NCBI GenBank assembly: GCA_902790905.1
Contig: CADATO010000008.1
Span: 1 to 64,000 of the forward strand
DNA: 64,000 bases
Direction of reading: 5' to 3'
Source of the DNA: an uncultured Eubacteriales bacterium
GTDB taxonomy: Bacteria > Bacillota > Clostridia > Peptostreptococcales > Anaerovoracaceae
Position numbers and translations under genes: made by a program. Of this stretch, positions 32,841-42,191 are shown in pieces (the stretch's first letter is position 1; each line of letters starts with the position of its first letter). The notes below the pieces were generated by a model that was given only the letters and a program-made list of their open reading frames with translations, did not search any database and was not told the DNA's origin.

Positions 32841-34928
32841 ATGGGTGAAACAGTTACGGATCTGTACGGATCGATGGTGTTCGATGAGGCGGCGATGAAA
32901 GAATATCTATCGGACCGGACTTTCGATACCTGGAAAGAGTGCGTCAGGACCGGCAAAACGCTCGACATCGAAGCGGCGGAGGAGATCGCAGAGGCCATGA
33001 AGCGCTGGGCGATCGGCCTTGGGGCAACACACTACACGCACTGGTTCCAGCCGATGACCGGTGCAACTGCGGAAAAGCACGACAGTTTCATCGATGTGGA
33101 TGAAACGGGTAAGGTCGTGATGCGATTCTCCGGCAAGGAACTCGTCAAAGGGGAGCCGGATGCTTCTTCATTCCCGTCGGGCGGGCTGCGCAGCACGTTT
33201 GAGGCAAGGGGGTATACTGCCTGGGACCCGACCTCGTTCGCGTTTGTCAAGGAGGGCTCGCTGTACATCCCGACGATCTTCTGCTCTTTCTCCGGACAGG
33301 CACTCGACAAGAAGATGCCGCTGCTGCGCTCGATGGAAGCGGTCAGCAAAGAAGCGGTCAGGATCCTGCGGCTGTTCGGCGATACGAAGACGCAGAAGGT
33401 CATCCCGCAGGTGGGCCCGGAGCAGGAGTACTTTCTGGTCGATAAGAAGATGTACGATGCGCGGCGCGATCTCAGGTTCACGGGGCGCACGCTCTTCGGC
33501 GCTCCGCCGGCCCGCGGGCAGGAAATGGAGGATCACTATTTCGGGATGATCAAACCGCGCGTCGCTGCGTTCATGGAAGATCTGGACCGGGAACTCTGGA
33601 AAGTCGGCGTCCCGTCCAAGACCAAGCACAATGAGGTCGCGCCGTCCCAGCATGAGATGGCCGTGATCTACAGCGATGCGAACACCGCCAACGACCACAA
33701 CCAGCTCGTGATGGAGATCCTCAAGAAGACCGCCGATAAGCACGGCTTTTCCTGCCTGATCCACGAAAAACCCTACGCCAGCGTCAACGGCTCCGGCAAG
33801 CACAACAACTGGTCGCTGGCGACTGATACGGGGAAGAATCTGTTCAAGCCCGGCAGCACCCCCAGCCAGAATATGCAGTTCCTCCTCTTTCTGGCCGCCT
33901 TTGTCGAAGGGGTCGATGAGTATCAGGGGCTGCTGCGCGCGTCGATTGCTTCTTCCGGCAATGACCACAGGCTGGGTGCCCAGGAAGCGCCGCCCGCGAT
34001 CATCTCGGTCTTTCTCGGCGATGAACTGACCGAAGTCGTCGAGTCGATCATCCAGGGGACCGATCACAGGGATACCGGCAAACGCCTGCTGAGCGTCGGT
34101 GTCGACGTGCTCCCGCTCATCCGGCAGGACAATACCGACCGCAACAGGACGTCTCCCATGGCGTTCACAGGCAATAAGTTCGAGTTCCGCATGCCCGGCT
34201 CATCGGACTCTCTGGCATGTCCGAATGTGATGATCAACACCATGATGGCGGAGGAACTGTCCCGCTATGCGGATGAACTCGAAGCGGCGGAGGATTTTGA
34301 AAGCGCCGTGTCTGCGCTTCTGAAACGCGTCTTTACTGCACATCAGCGCATCCTGTTCGAGGGCAACGGGTACGATGCGGCCTGGGTGGAGGAAGCCGAA
34401 AAGCGGGGCCTTCTCAATCTGCAGACGACACCCGATGCACTGCCGCAGCTGCATGCACCGGCCAGCGTGGCGCTTCTTGTCAAGCACGGCATCTATGAGC
34501 CGGAAGAGATCGAAGCGCGTTACAACGTCTATGTGGACAAGTATGTGCAGGAGGTGCGCATCGAGGTGAGAACGATGCTCGATATGATCGGCAAGGATAT
34601 CCTGCCGGCAGTCTCCGGCTATGCGGCCGGTCTTTGCCGCCGAGCTGCAGAGCAGGACGCCTGCGGCGGGATCAGCGCTGCCTATGAAAAGGAGACTGCA
34701 GAAAAGATCCTCGCGCTCATGACCTCGCTGCAGGAAAGTGCGGACAGCCTGGTGAAGGATCTTGCCGCGATGCCGGAAGACATGGAAGAGGCGATGTACT
34801 ACTGCCGCGACACGCTGATCGGAGATATGTCCGGAGCGCGCGCCGCCGCGGATGCACTGGAGCCGCTTGTCGACCGCAAAGTCTGGCCGTTCCCGACCTA
34901 TGCCGACCTGATGTTCAGTGAACGCTGA
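32841..34928 (+). CDS. glnN: Type III glutamine synthetase
   Basis: 695 residues, the length of the GSIII (GlnN) family and clearly not GSI (about 440). I chose ATG 32841 because AAAGGAGG ends seven bases before it. Family blocks include THWFQPMTGATAEKHDSF near the N-terminus, VGPEQEYFLVDKKMY, KTKHNEVAPSQHEMAVIYSD, NGSGKHNNWS and NDHRLGAQEAPPAI. It makes glutamine from glutamate, ammonia and ATP and supplies the substrate of both neighbouring amidotransferases. About 90 bases separate it from asnB, with no obvious terminator between. Confidence 0.95.
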   Translation: MGETVTDLYGSMVFDEAAMKEYLSDRTFDTWKECVRTGKTLDIEAAEEIAEAMKRWAIGLGATHYTHWFQPMTGATAEKHDSFIDVDETGKVVMRFSGKELVKGEPDASSFPSGGLRSTFEARGYTAWDPTSFAFVKEGSLYIPTIFCSFSGQALDKKMPLLRSMEAVSKEAVRILRLFGDTKTQKVIPQVGPEQEYFLVDKKMYDARRDLRFTGRTLFGAPPARGQEMEDHYFGMIKPRVAAFMEDLDRELWKVGVPSKTKHNEVAPSQHEMAVIYSDANTANDHNQLVMEILKKTADKHGFSCLIHEKPYASVNGSGKHNNWSLATDTGKNLFKPGSTPSQNMQFLLFLAAFVEGVDEYQGLLRASIASSGNDHRLGAQEAPPAIISVFLGDELTEVVESIIQGTDHRDTGKRLLSVGVDVLPLIRQDNTDRNRTSPMAFTGNKFEFRMPGSSDSLACPNVMINTMMAEELSRYADELEAAEDFESAVSALLKRVFTAHQRILFEGNGYDAAWVEEAEKRGLLNLQTTPDALPQLHAPASVALLVKHGIYEPEEIEARYNVYVDKYVQEVRIEVRTMLDMIGKDILPAVSGYAAGLCRRAAEQDACGGISAAYEKETAEKILALMTSLQESADSLVKDLAAMPEDMEEAMYYCRDTLIGDMSGARAAADALEPLVDRKVWPFPTYADLMFSER

Positions 34929-34983
34929 CCGCAAAGGCGGCAAGTGCGGCGTGTCATATGACAGAGTAAGAAAGGAAGTAACT

Positions 34984-36414
34984 ATGCTGGATATTCATGA
35001 AGAGTGCGGGGTGTTCGGTCTATGGTCACCAAAGACGTATGATCTGGCGCGTACCGTCTATTACGGGCTGTACTCCCTGCAGCACCGCGGACAGGAGAGC
35101 TGCGGCATTATCGTCAATGACTGCGGTGTCTTCACCGGCCACAAGGATCTGGGCGAGGTCGGGGATGTCTTCAAGGCATCGGTTCTGGATGCGATCGGCC
35201 AGGGGCAGATCGCGGTCGGTCACGTCCGCTATGGAACGACCGGTGCCACAGACCGGAAGAACGCGCAGCCGATGGTCGTCAATCATGTGAAAGGAAGCAT
35301 GGCTGTTGCGCACAACGGCAACCTGGTCAATTCGTACGACCTGCGCACAGAGCTGGAGCTGGCAGGCTCTATCTTTCATACGACCAGCGATACGGAGGTC
35401 ATCGCCTATCTCATCACAAGGCATCGTCTGACAACCGCATCGATCGAGGAGGCGGTCAGCGAAACGATGAAGGAGATCCGCGGTGCGTATTCGCTGGTGA
35501 TCATGTCGCCGGCTAAGCTGATCGCGGCACGTGACCCGTTCGGATTCCGGCCTCTCTGCTACGGCAGGCAGACGGATGGGACTTATGTGGTGGCTTCGGA
35601 AAGCTGCGCGCTCGATGCGGTCTCGGCGAAGTTCATCCGGGATGTAGAGCCAGGTGAGATCGTGGTATTCGACCGGGATGGCGGCCGGTCTATCCGCACA
35701 CACTGCGGGGAGGAAGCGCGCCGCATCTGTATCTTTGAATATATTTACTTCGCAAGACCGGATTCGGTGATCGACGGGGTCAGTGTACATGCTTCGCGGG
35801 TGCAGGCCGGGCGTATTCTCGCACAGGACCACCCAGCAGATGGCGATGTTGTGGTCGGGGTGCCGGATTCGGGACTGGATGCGGCGCTTGGATTTGCGGA
35901 AGAAAGCGGCATCCCCTGCGCGATGGGATTTGTTAAGAACAAGTACATCGGCCGGACATTCATCGCACCGGGGCAGTCGCAGCGGGAGAACCTCGTGCAT
36001 ATCAAGCTCAATGTTATCGCAGAAGCGGTGCGCGGTAAGCGGGTCATCCTGATCGACGACTCGGTGGTGCGCGGTACGACATCGAAAAAAATAGTAGAAA
36101 AACTGCGAGCAGCAGGCGCGCTGGAAGTCCACTTGCGTCTCACAGCACCGCCGTTCATCGCCCCGTGCTATTACGGCGTCGATGTGCCGGATGCCGGCAG
36201 TCTGATCGCGGCCGGACATGAAACGGAGGAAATCTGCAGGTACATCGGATGCGATACGGTCGGATTTTATGATCCTGCTCATCTGGGTGCGCTGCTCCTG
36301 CACGGCGGGCAGTCTTTATGCACCTTCTGCAGTGCCTGCTTTGGCGGTCCGTATCCCGCCGGGCAGCCGGCGCACACGGGGAAATACAGGTTTGAACAGA
36401 AACTGCCGGACTGA
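34984..36414 (+). CDS. purF: Amidophosphoribosyltransferase
   Basis: 476 residues. I place the start at ATG 34984 (MLDIHEECGVFGLW), preceded by AAGGAAG; the catalytic Cys then follows a short propeptide, as in Bacillus-type PurF. The amidotransferase domain (about 9-240) has HVRYGTTGA and AHNGNLVNS; the phosphoribosyltransferase domain has the PRPP loop VILIDDSVVRGTTSKKIVEKL. CTFCSACFGGPYP near the C-terminus carries the cysteines that bind the 4Fe-4S cluster in this class. It makes phosphoribosylamine, the first step of purine synthesis. No other pur genes are in the window, so this copy sits outside a pur operon. Confidence 0.95.
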   Translation: MLDIHEECGVFGLWSPKTYDLARTVYYGLYSLQHRGQESCGIIVNDCGVFTGHKDLGEVGDVFKASVLDAIGQGQIAVGHVRYGTTGATDRKNAQPMVVNHVKGSMAVAHNGNLVNSYDLRTELELAGSIFHTTSDTEVIAYLITRHRLTTASIEEAVSETMKEIRGAYSLVIMSPAKLIAARDPFGFRPLCYGRQTDGTYVVASESCALDAVSAKFIRDVEPGEIVVFDRDGGRSIRTHCGEEARRICIFEYIYFARPDSVIDGVSVHASRVQAGRILAQDHPADGDVVVGVPDSGLDAALGFAEESGIPCAMGFVKNKYIGRTFIAPGQSQRENLVHIKLNVIAEAVRGKRVILIDDSVVRGTTSKKIVEKLRAAGALEVHLRLTAPPFIAPCYYGVDVPDAGSLIAAGHETEEICRYIGCDTVGFYDPAHLGALLLHGGQSLCTFCSACFGGPYPAGQPAHTGKYRFEQKLPD

Positions 36415-36429
36415 ACCATCTGTTCATTT

Positions 36430-36458
36430 TTGCAACGGTATGCCTTTTGCTGTATGAT
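36430..36458 (+). promoter_or_regulatory. Promoter of gtrA-like gene
   Basis: TTGCAA (36430-36435), a 17-base spacer and TATGAT (36453-36458), starting 16 bases after the purF stop and reading toward the GtrA-like gene. Confidence 0.7.
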
Positions 36459-36533
36459 AGAGAACAGTAACGACGATCTTGGAATGTCTCCGGGACTTGC
36501 GGGTCCGGAGGCGGACAGAAAAGGAAGGCATCT

Positions 36534-36983
36534 GTGGAAAAGGACGCTAATAAAGAAATCTATAAACCGACCGCCAAAGAGACGAAGATCCAGGTGGTCA
36601 AGTTCGTACTGTTTTCCATATCGGCGGGGATCATCGAGACAGCCGTGTTCACACTGCTCAAGCTGATCACGCCGTGGAGCTACTGGCCGTGCTACCTGAT
36701 CGCGCTGGTCTGCTCGGTCGTGTGGAACTTCACGCTGAACAGGGAGTTCACGTTCAAGTCGGCCAACAATGTGCCGGTCGCGATGTTCAAGGTGTTCCTG
36801 TTCTACTGCGTCTTCACGCCGCTGTCGACCTGGTGGGGGCATGCGCTCACGGACTGGGCGGGCTGGAACGACTACCTCGTGCTGTTCTTCACGATGGCGA
36901 TCAACCTGACGACGGAATTCCTGTATGACAGATTCTTCGTGTTCCGCAACAGCATGAACACCAACAAGCGCGCCAGCCGCTAG
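36534..36983 (+). CDS. GtrA-family small membrane protein
   Basis: 149 residues with four hydrophobic segments (about 22-42, 52-68, 84-104 and 113-133). The GtrA pattern is present: FVLFSISAGIIETAVFTLL, YLIALVCSVVWNFTLNREFTF and FLYDRFFVFR. GtrA-like proteins are thought to flip or support undecaprenyl-linked sugars for cell-surface glycosylation. The start codon is GTG at 36534 with AAGGAAG upstream. It has its own promoter and a terminator behind it. Confidence 0.88.
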   Translation: MEKDANKEIYKPTAKETKIQVVKFVLFSISAGIIETAVFTLLKLITPWSYWPCYLIALVCSVVWNFTLNREFTFKSANNVPVAMFKVFLFYCVFTPLSTWWGHALTDWAGWNDYLVLFFTMAINLTTEFLYDRFFVFRNSMNTNKRASR

Positions 36984-37075
36984 CGGGGAGCGCGTTCGCA
37001 GCCGAGCTGTGCGGCGCGGAAGAGCGGATCCGCGGCAGTCTGTGCTGCGGCCCGTTAGAAATATGGTAAGCATAC

Positions 37076-37107
37076 AAGAAGAGACTGCCGGAGCAGTCTC
37101 TTCTTTT
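37076..37107. terminator. Bidirectional terminator between gtrA-like gene and amidohydrolase
   Basis: AAGAAGAGACTGC and GCAGTCTCTTCTT form a perfect 13-pair stem with a four-base loop and T/A runs on the sides. Confidence 0.88.
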
Positions 37108-37151
37108 GATCGTGTATGGTCTGTCAGGCTCGGAGGACCTGATGAGACTTC

Positions 37152-38768
37152 TTAGTTGAGGCTGTAGCACTTCTCGCCGTCGATGTAGGTGGCAGCGACT
37201 CTGACATCGCCGATCTGTTCAGCCGGTACTTCGAGGACGTCGTCTTCCATGACGAGGAAGCTTGCGCGGTAGCCTTCTTTGAGCTGGCCGAGGCGGTCAA
37301 AACCGCAGACGATGGCTGCTTCTCTGGAGTAGAGTTTGATCGCGGTCTCGATGTCGATGGCCTGATCCTTGCCGCAGTCGGTGCCGTCATACGCAACGCG
37401 TGTCACAGCGTGCTTGAGACCGGGCCACGGATCGGAGGGCAGTGCCCAGGAAGTAGCCGGTGCATCTGTGGAGAGGACCATCTTGACGCCTCTATCCAGC
37501 AGGTGCTTGACCGGATATGCTTTCTTGTTGCGCTCAAAGCCGAGGTTCTCGATGTAACTCTCGATCTCGCTGTGCTGGAAGATCGGCTGTGTGACCCAGG
37601 TGATGCCATGTTCGATCGCCTTGTCGATGGAAGTCTCTCTGGGCTCGGAGATGTGCTCCATACGTGCGTAGGGCATGTTCGCGATGGCTTCACCGCGCGC
37701 TCTTGCGACATCGTCATCCATCCAGTTCTCTTCTTCTGCCAGTCTGCTGACGAGGCGGTCGATGGCCTGGCCGCCCATGGCGTGAATGGAGATCTGGCAG
37801 TGGTGTTCTTTGCAGAACTTGATGGTATCTTCGAGCAGATCGTCAGAAAGTGTGGAGATGCCGTAGTTGTCGGTGCCGAGGAACGGCTCGTCGACCCATG
37901 CGGTATGGCCGGAGAAGGTGCCGTCGCCGATCAGCTTGAGGCCGGCAACGCGGGCCTTGCCCTGGTTCATATCTTCAATGTCGAACGAGGCGGTGCCGTC
38001 GCGCAGGGATTCGCCGAGGTAGTAGACTGCGACGTCCTGCTTGAGGCCTTTGGCAACGGCTTGTTTGTAGTAGTTCAGCGGATCGCTCGGCTCAAACCAG
38101 CCGAGGTCGGTGAAGGCGACCAGGCCCTGGGAGAGGCACAGCTGCCCGAGGTCGAGGACCTGCTGGACGGTTTCTTCGTCTGTCTGGACCGGGATCAGAT
38201 CAGCGACGAGGAAACGTGCATTCTCTTCGAGGATACCTGTAGGTTCGCCGTTCTCATCACGGACGATGCAGCCGCCTTCCGGATCCGGCGTATCTTTGGT
38301 GATGCCGGCCAGGTCCAGCGCGCAGCTGTTGACGCAGGCAATGTGGACGCAGGAGCGGAGGATGTAGACCGGATGCTCCGTGGTGCCCTTGTCGAGATCC
38401 CAGCGTGTGGGCTGTCTGTGTTCTGCGAATTTCCCTTCATCAAAGCCCCAGCCGCGGATCCAGTCGCCGGGTTCTTTGGTTGCGGCGACTTCTTTGATTG
38501 CTTCCGACAGGTCGGCGATGGAGTTGATCTTGGGCGGCAGGGCCGAAATCTGCTGGCTGTAGCCGGCGAGCATCAGGCCGTGCATATGAGCGTCGATCAG
38601 GCCGGGCAGGACGCGCTTGCCTTCGAGGTCGACGACTTCATCAGCCGGGCCGCACTGCGATTCCTCGCCGATGGCGGTGATCACACCGTCTTCAACGACC
38701 ATTGCATCTGCGTACAGGGCTTCATCATTAGCGGTAAAGATCTTTGCATTCTTGTAGAGTGTCTTCAT
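37152..38768 (-). CDS. YtcJ-like amidohydrolase (metal-dependent hydrolase)
   Basis: 538 residues. Amidohydrolase family 3 architecture: an N-terminal beta sandwich (KNAKIFTANDEALYADAMVV), first metal site PGLIDAHMHG, then a TIM barrel with ISIHAMGGQAIDR and the late metal-site Asp in LSTDAPATSWALPSDPW, and a C-terminal return of the sandwich. Family members hydrolyse amides or cyclic imides; the substrate is not identifiable. AAGGAGA precedes the ATG. The gene diverges from a PucR-type regulator with palindromic sites between, so it is probably that regulator's target. Confidence 0.88.
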   Translation of the reverse strand: MKTLYKNAKIFTANDEALYADAMVVEDGVITAIGEESQCGPADEVVDLEGKRVLPGLIDAHMHGLMLAGYSQQISALPPKINSIADLSEAIKEVAATKEPGDWIRGWGFDEGKFAEHRQPTRWDLDKGTTEHPVYILRSCVHIACVNSCALDLAGITKDTPDPEGGCIVRDENGEPTGILEENARFLVADLIPVQTDEETVQQVLDLGQLCLSQGLVAFTDLGWFEPSDPLNYYKQAVAKGLKQDVAVYYLGESLRDGTASFDIEDMNQGKARVAGLKLIGDGTFSGHTAWVDEPFLGTDNYGISTLSDDLLEDTIKFCKEHHCQISIHAMGGQAIDRLVSRLAEEENWMDDDVARARGEAIANMPYARMEHISEPRETSIDKAIEHGITWVTQPIFQHSEIESYIENLGFERNKKAYPVKHLLDRGVKMVLSTDAPATSWALPSDPWPGLKHAVTRVAYDGTDCGKDQAIDIETAIKLYSREAAIVCGFDRLGQLKEGYRASFLVMEDDVLEVPAEQIGDVRVAATYIDGEKCYSLN

Positions 38769-38951
38769 GTCGTTTTCTCCTTGCAGAATTCTGTGATTCC
38801 TAAATGCTTGTTCGAATCAGAAGGGAGCTGCAGGAACTCCTTCCTTCATGACCATCATATTGTCTTGGCTGCGCCGGTGCAAACATTTATATTTAGAATT
38901 CCCTATAAAAATACAATAGTAATTAGTTTCGGATTCCAAATAGAGCACAGA

Positions 38952-38998
38952 AAATGTTCCGTTTGTTGCGTATGAACATTTCTCGTTGCCGAAATGTT
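38952..38998. promoter_or_regulatory. Palindromic operator candidate between the amidohydrolase and pucR-like genes
   Basis: AACATTTC (38975-38982) and GAAATGTT (38991-38998) are perfect inverted arms with an eight-base spacer. A third copy, AAATGTTC (38952-38959), is the inverse of GAACATTT at 38974-38981. The same arm length and spacing occurs before the other pucR-like gene. The sites fit a PucR-type regulator acting on both divergent genes; that is inference. Confidence 0.6.
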
Positions 38999-39060
38999 TG
39001 GAATTGATTACAATGGTTGCAGAAGACAAAGCAGCCCTTCCGCACAGAAAGGAATCGCCA

Positions 39061-40251
39061 ATGGACTTTACGATCTCTGATTTTTACCGCAAGCATGAAG
39101 ACGGCATGACGCTGATCGCCGGCGCGGGCGGCATGGCGCGTACGATCACGGAGGCCGGGACGCTCGACTACGAGATGGACCCGACGCTGAAGGAAAAGTT
39201 CTTTCACACCAACTTCGGCCCGCACATGCTCGTCGTCACGACCTTTATGTATGCCAGGGACAACCCGTTCCTGATCATGGATGCGATCAAATATCTGGTC
39301 GCCAAGGAGACGGCCGGCCTGGTCATCAAGAACGTCTACCACATTCCGATCCACGAGTCCGTGATCCGCTATGCAGACGCCAAGAACTACCCGATCTTTG
39401 TGCTGGACTCGCAGACGATCTATACGGACCGCCTGGTCTACGAGGTCATCCGCAACAGCCGGCAGATGCAGGGCATCGATGCGCTGACGGATGAGACCAG
39501 GGCGGTGCTGCGGCTGGATCTTTCGGAGGAGGAACTGCGCCAGCGCGTGCTGTCCATGATCCCGTCCATTCAGGAACAGTACTACGTGGTGTATCTGCAG
39601 TTTGACAACCTCTTTGATGAAACAGCCTTTGCGGCATGCTATGAGGCGTACCAGAACAGCGATCTGTACGCGCCGGAAAACCGGTTTATCTGTTTTGGCA
39701 GCGGGGCGTTCTTCGTGTTCTCCAACGAGAGCATCATGTCGTTTTATGCGGACCGCAGTCTGCAGCATATTGTGGAAACGCTGAGTGCCGGCAATGTGCC
39801 GGAGTCTGTGGGTGTCAGCGAGATCCATCTTCGGCTCGCCGAATTCCGCGTCGCGCTGAACGAGGCGCGCTTTGCGGCGCTGGCCGGGCGTACGCGGGAC
39901 AGCGAATATGTGCGGTACGAAGATCTCGGCACGTACCGGGCGGTGCTGCCGTTCGCAAGGTCGGCGGAGATGCGGCACTTTGCGGAGCAGGTGCTCGATC
40001 CGCTCGCGGACCACGATATTGAGAACAACACTGCGCTGCTCGAGACGCTGACCGGGTATGTCCTGGCGGGGTGTACGTTCAAAGCGGCCGCGGCTGTCCT
40101 GGCGCAGCATGAAAACACGATCCGCTACCGGATGGACAAGGTGTCCGATATCACCGGACTCAGCTACAAGGAGCACGACCAGCTGGAGGTGCTGTCCCTG
40201 GCGGTCAAGATCCGCGAGGCCGGCAGGCTGCTGGAAGAGCTCGAGGGGTAG
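39061..40251 (+). CDS. PucR-family transcriptional regulator (copy 1)
   Basis: 396 residues. A PucR-type N-terminal domain (about 1-130, MDFTISDFYRKHEDGMTLIAG ... LDYEMDPTLKEKFFHTNF) is followed by a middle GGDEF-like region and a C-terminal HTH_30 (about 345-375, AAAVLAQHENTIRYRMDKVSDITG). I place the start at ATG 39061 by analogy with copy 2, which begins MDYTVSDFY; the frame is open further upstream. The octamer GGAATCGC lies two bases before the ATG and supplies the weak AAAGGA ribosome-binding site. PucR regulators usually respond to nitrogen or purine catabolites. Confidence 0.88.
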   Translation: MDFTISDFYRKHEDGMTLIAGAGGMARTITEAGTLDYEMDPTLKEKFFHTNFGPHMLVVTTFMYARDNPFLIMDAIKYLVAKETAGLVIKNVYHIPIHESVIRYADAKNYPIFVLDSQTIYTDRLVYEVIRNSRQMQGIDALTDETRAVLRLDLSEEELRQRVLSMIPSIQEQYYVVYLQFDNLFDETAFAACYEAYQNSDLYAPENRFICFGSGAFFVFSNESIMSFYADRSLQHIVETLSAGNVPESVGVSEIHLRLAEFRVALNEARFAALAGRTRDSEYVRYEDLGTYRAVLPFARSAEMRHFAEQVLDPLADHDIENNTALLETLTGYVLAGCTFKAAAAVLAQHENTIRYRMDKVSDITGLSYKEHDQLEVLSLAVKIREAGRLLEELEG

Positions 40252-40259
40252 ACATCGCT

Positions 40260-41162
40260 ATGTGCATGGAATATGAGAGTCTTGCCGCCGCCGTTGCAGA
40301 CGTCAGCGGGGCGGAGATCACAGAGAAACGCGCCGTCCCCGGCGGCGATATCAACCGGGCCTATGTGCTGTCACTCAGCAATGGAGAACGCGCCTTCGTG
40401 AAGGAGAATGCCCGTGCGAACCGGGACTTTTTCCGCGCCGAGGCGGAGGGGCTCGCCGCCATGAAAAAGACGGGCGCTGTCCGCACGCCGGCAGTGCTGG
40501 CGGCGGGCACGGACGGCGACCGTTCTTTCCTGCTGCTGTCATATATCGCTTCGGGAAGACCCGGCCCGCACACGATGGAACAGCTGGGCCATGATCTGGC
40601 GGCGATGCATGCGGCGGACACGGCGGTTTTTCTCGCTGCGGCCGGGGGCGCAGCGAATGGTCGGTTCGGATTCGTGCACGATAACTACATCGGATCCGGG
40701 TTCCAGCTCAATACGCCGAAAGACAGCTGGGTCACCTTCTTCCGGGAGTGCCGCCTGCGGCCGCAGTTTGCGCGGGCCGGCGGGTATTTTGATGCAGCCG
40801 ATAAAAAGAGGATTGAGCGATTCCTCGATCATCTTGACCGGTACCTTGCGGAGCCTGCACACCCGTCGCTGCTGCACGGCGACTTCTGGGCGGGCAACTA
40901 TATGGTCGATACGGGCGGCGCCCCGTGGCTGATCGACCCTGCGGCATACGTCGGGCACGCCGAAGCGGACATCGCGATGACGGAACTGTTCGGCGGGTTT
41001 GACCAGGCGTTTTACAGCGCATACAAAGAAGCCGCCGGTTTGTCTGCGGACTACCGCGACCGGCGGGATCTCTACAATTTATATCATCTTCTCAACCACC
41101 TCAACCTGTTCGGCGGCAGTTATCTGTCCTCTGTTCTGGCGATTCTCCATCGTTATGCATAA
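40260..41162 (+). CDS. Fructosamine-3-kinase-like protein
   Basis: 300 residues. Aminoglycoside-phosphotransferase/fructosamine kinase fold: PGGDINRAYVLSLSNGERAFVKEN (N-lobe and Lys), the catalytic loop LLHGDFWAGNYMV and the metal site WLIDPAAYVGHAEADIAM. Bacterial members phosphorylate ketoamine (Amadori) sugar-amines, which leads to deglycation. It starts eight bases after the pucR-like gene and may be co-transcribed. An alternative ATG lies two codons downstream (40266). Confidence 0.85.
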   Translation: MCMEYESLAAAVADVSGAEITEKRAVPGGDINRAYVLSLSNGERAFVKENARANRDFFRAEAEGLAAMKKTGAVRTPAVLAAGTDGDRSFLLLSYIASGRPGPHTMEQLGHDLAAMHAADTAVFLAAAGGAANGRFGFVHDNYIGSGFQLNTPKDSWVTFFRECRLRPQFARAGGYFDAADKKRIERFLDHLDRYLAEPAHPSLLHGDFWAGNYMVDTGGAPWLIDPAAYVGHAEADIAMTELFGGFDQAFYSAYKEAAGLSADYRDRRDLYNLYHLLNHLNLFGGSYLSSVLAILHRYA

Positions 41163-41187
41163 TGGAATAAAAATGGAATAAACGCGG

Positions 41188-41215
41188 TTGCTTTTTGTGG
41201 CATTCCTGCTATACT
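41188..41215 (+). promoter_or_regulatory. Promoter of the HTH-Uma2 gene
   Basis: TTGCTT (41188-41193), a 16-base spacer and TATACT (41210-41215). AGGAGGTG follows, about six bases before the ATG at 41259. Confidence 0.7.
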
Positions 41216-41258
41216 GGAAATGTAAGGAAAGAGATTCTCAAACCACAGGAGGTGCAGG

Positions 41259-42173
41259 ATGACACGACAGGAACTGATTGACAAGAGGAAGGAACTGGGG
41301 CTGACTGTGGAGATGGTCGCGGAGCGCTCCGGGGTCCCGCTTGGGACGGCGCAGAAAATCTTTGCAGGCATCACGAAGACGCCGCGTTATGATACGCTGC
41401 TCGCACTCGAATACGTACTCACGCAGGAGGAATTGCGTCGTCAATACATAGAGCAGGAACACTTGCCTGCGAATTATTTTGATGACCCGAATAATATACC
41501 GCCTCTGGTACGGGAAACACAGGCTGCAGAGGCGCTGGTGTATAACTGGGAGACGTATGCCTCCAGCAGCGGTCCTGTCAGCGGGGCTGCGGCCAAGAAG
41601 CAGGGGACTTATACAATAGAGGATTACTACGCTCTGCCGGACGACCGCCGTGTCGAACTCATAGATGGCGTGATCTACGACATGGGCGCACCGACGGTCA
41701 AGCACCAGAAGGTGCTGGGATTTGTTTTTTCAAAATTGATGACCGAGTCACTTTCTCACGATGGAAAGTGTCAGGTTTTCGTTGCGCCTATAGATGTTCG
41801 TCTTTTTCAAGATGACAAGAATATGTTTCAACCGGATGCACTAATTATCTGTTCTGAAGACGGGGACGATGACGAGAGGCTTTCTGATGATCGGCGGATC
41901 GAGGGCGCGCCGGATTTTGTGCTGGAGGTGCTGTCTCCAACGACCCGGAAGCGTGATCTGTACTTAAAGAATGCAAAGTATATGGAAGCTGGCGTCCGTG
42001 AATACTGGATCATCGATCCCCAGAAAGAAACCCTGACGGTCTATGATCTTGAAATGGTTTTGGCACCTGTTACGTGCTTCTTTGACAGGGAAGTGCCGGT
42101 CAGGATCTCGGATGGCGCGTTTGGCATAGACTTAAGGGAACTGCATGCTTATCTGCATCCGGAGAGGAAATAG
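41259..42173 (+). CDS. HTH-Uma2 fusion protein
   Basis: 304 residues. An N-terminal HTH (about 1-65, LIDKRKELGLTVEMVAERSG, VPLGTAQKIFAGITKTPRYD) is joined by a linker to a Uma2 domain (about 115-300): YYALPDDRRVELIDGVIYDM, FQPDALIICSEDG, GAPDFVLEVLSPTTRKRDLYLK and KYMEAGVREYWIIDPQKETL. Uma2 (DUF820) has the PD-(D/E)XK nuclease fold; the EL..G, PD and E.L.P...K pattern is intact, so a nuclease activity is possible but biological roles are poorly known. It is more AT-rich than its neighbours and has its own promoter. Confidence 0.85.
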   Translation: MTRQELIDKRKELGLTVEMVAERSGVPLGTAQKIFAGITKTPRYDTLLALEYVLTQEELRRQYIEQEHLPANYFDDPNNIPPLVRETQAAEALVYNWETYASSSGPVSGAAAKKQGTYTIEDYYALPDDRRVELIDGVIYDMGAPTVKHQKVLGFVFSKLMTESLSHDGKCQVFVAPIDVRLFQDDKNMFQPDALIICSEDGDDDERLSDDRRIEGAPDFVLEVLSPTTRKRDLYLKNAKYMEAGVREYWIIDPQKETLTVYDLEMVLAPVTCFFDREVPVRISDGAFGIDLRELHAYLHPERK

Positions 42174-42191
42174 ACATAGGACGGCTTATGT

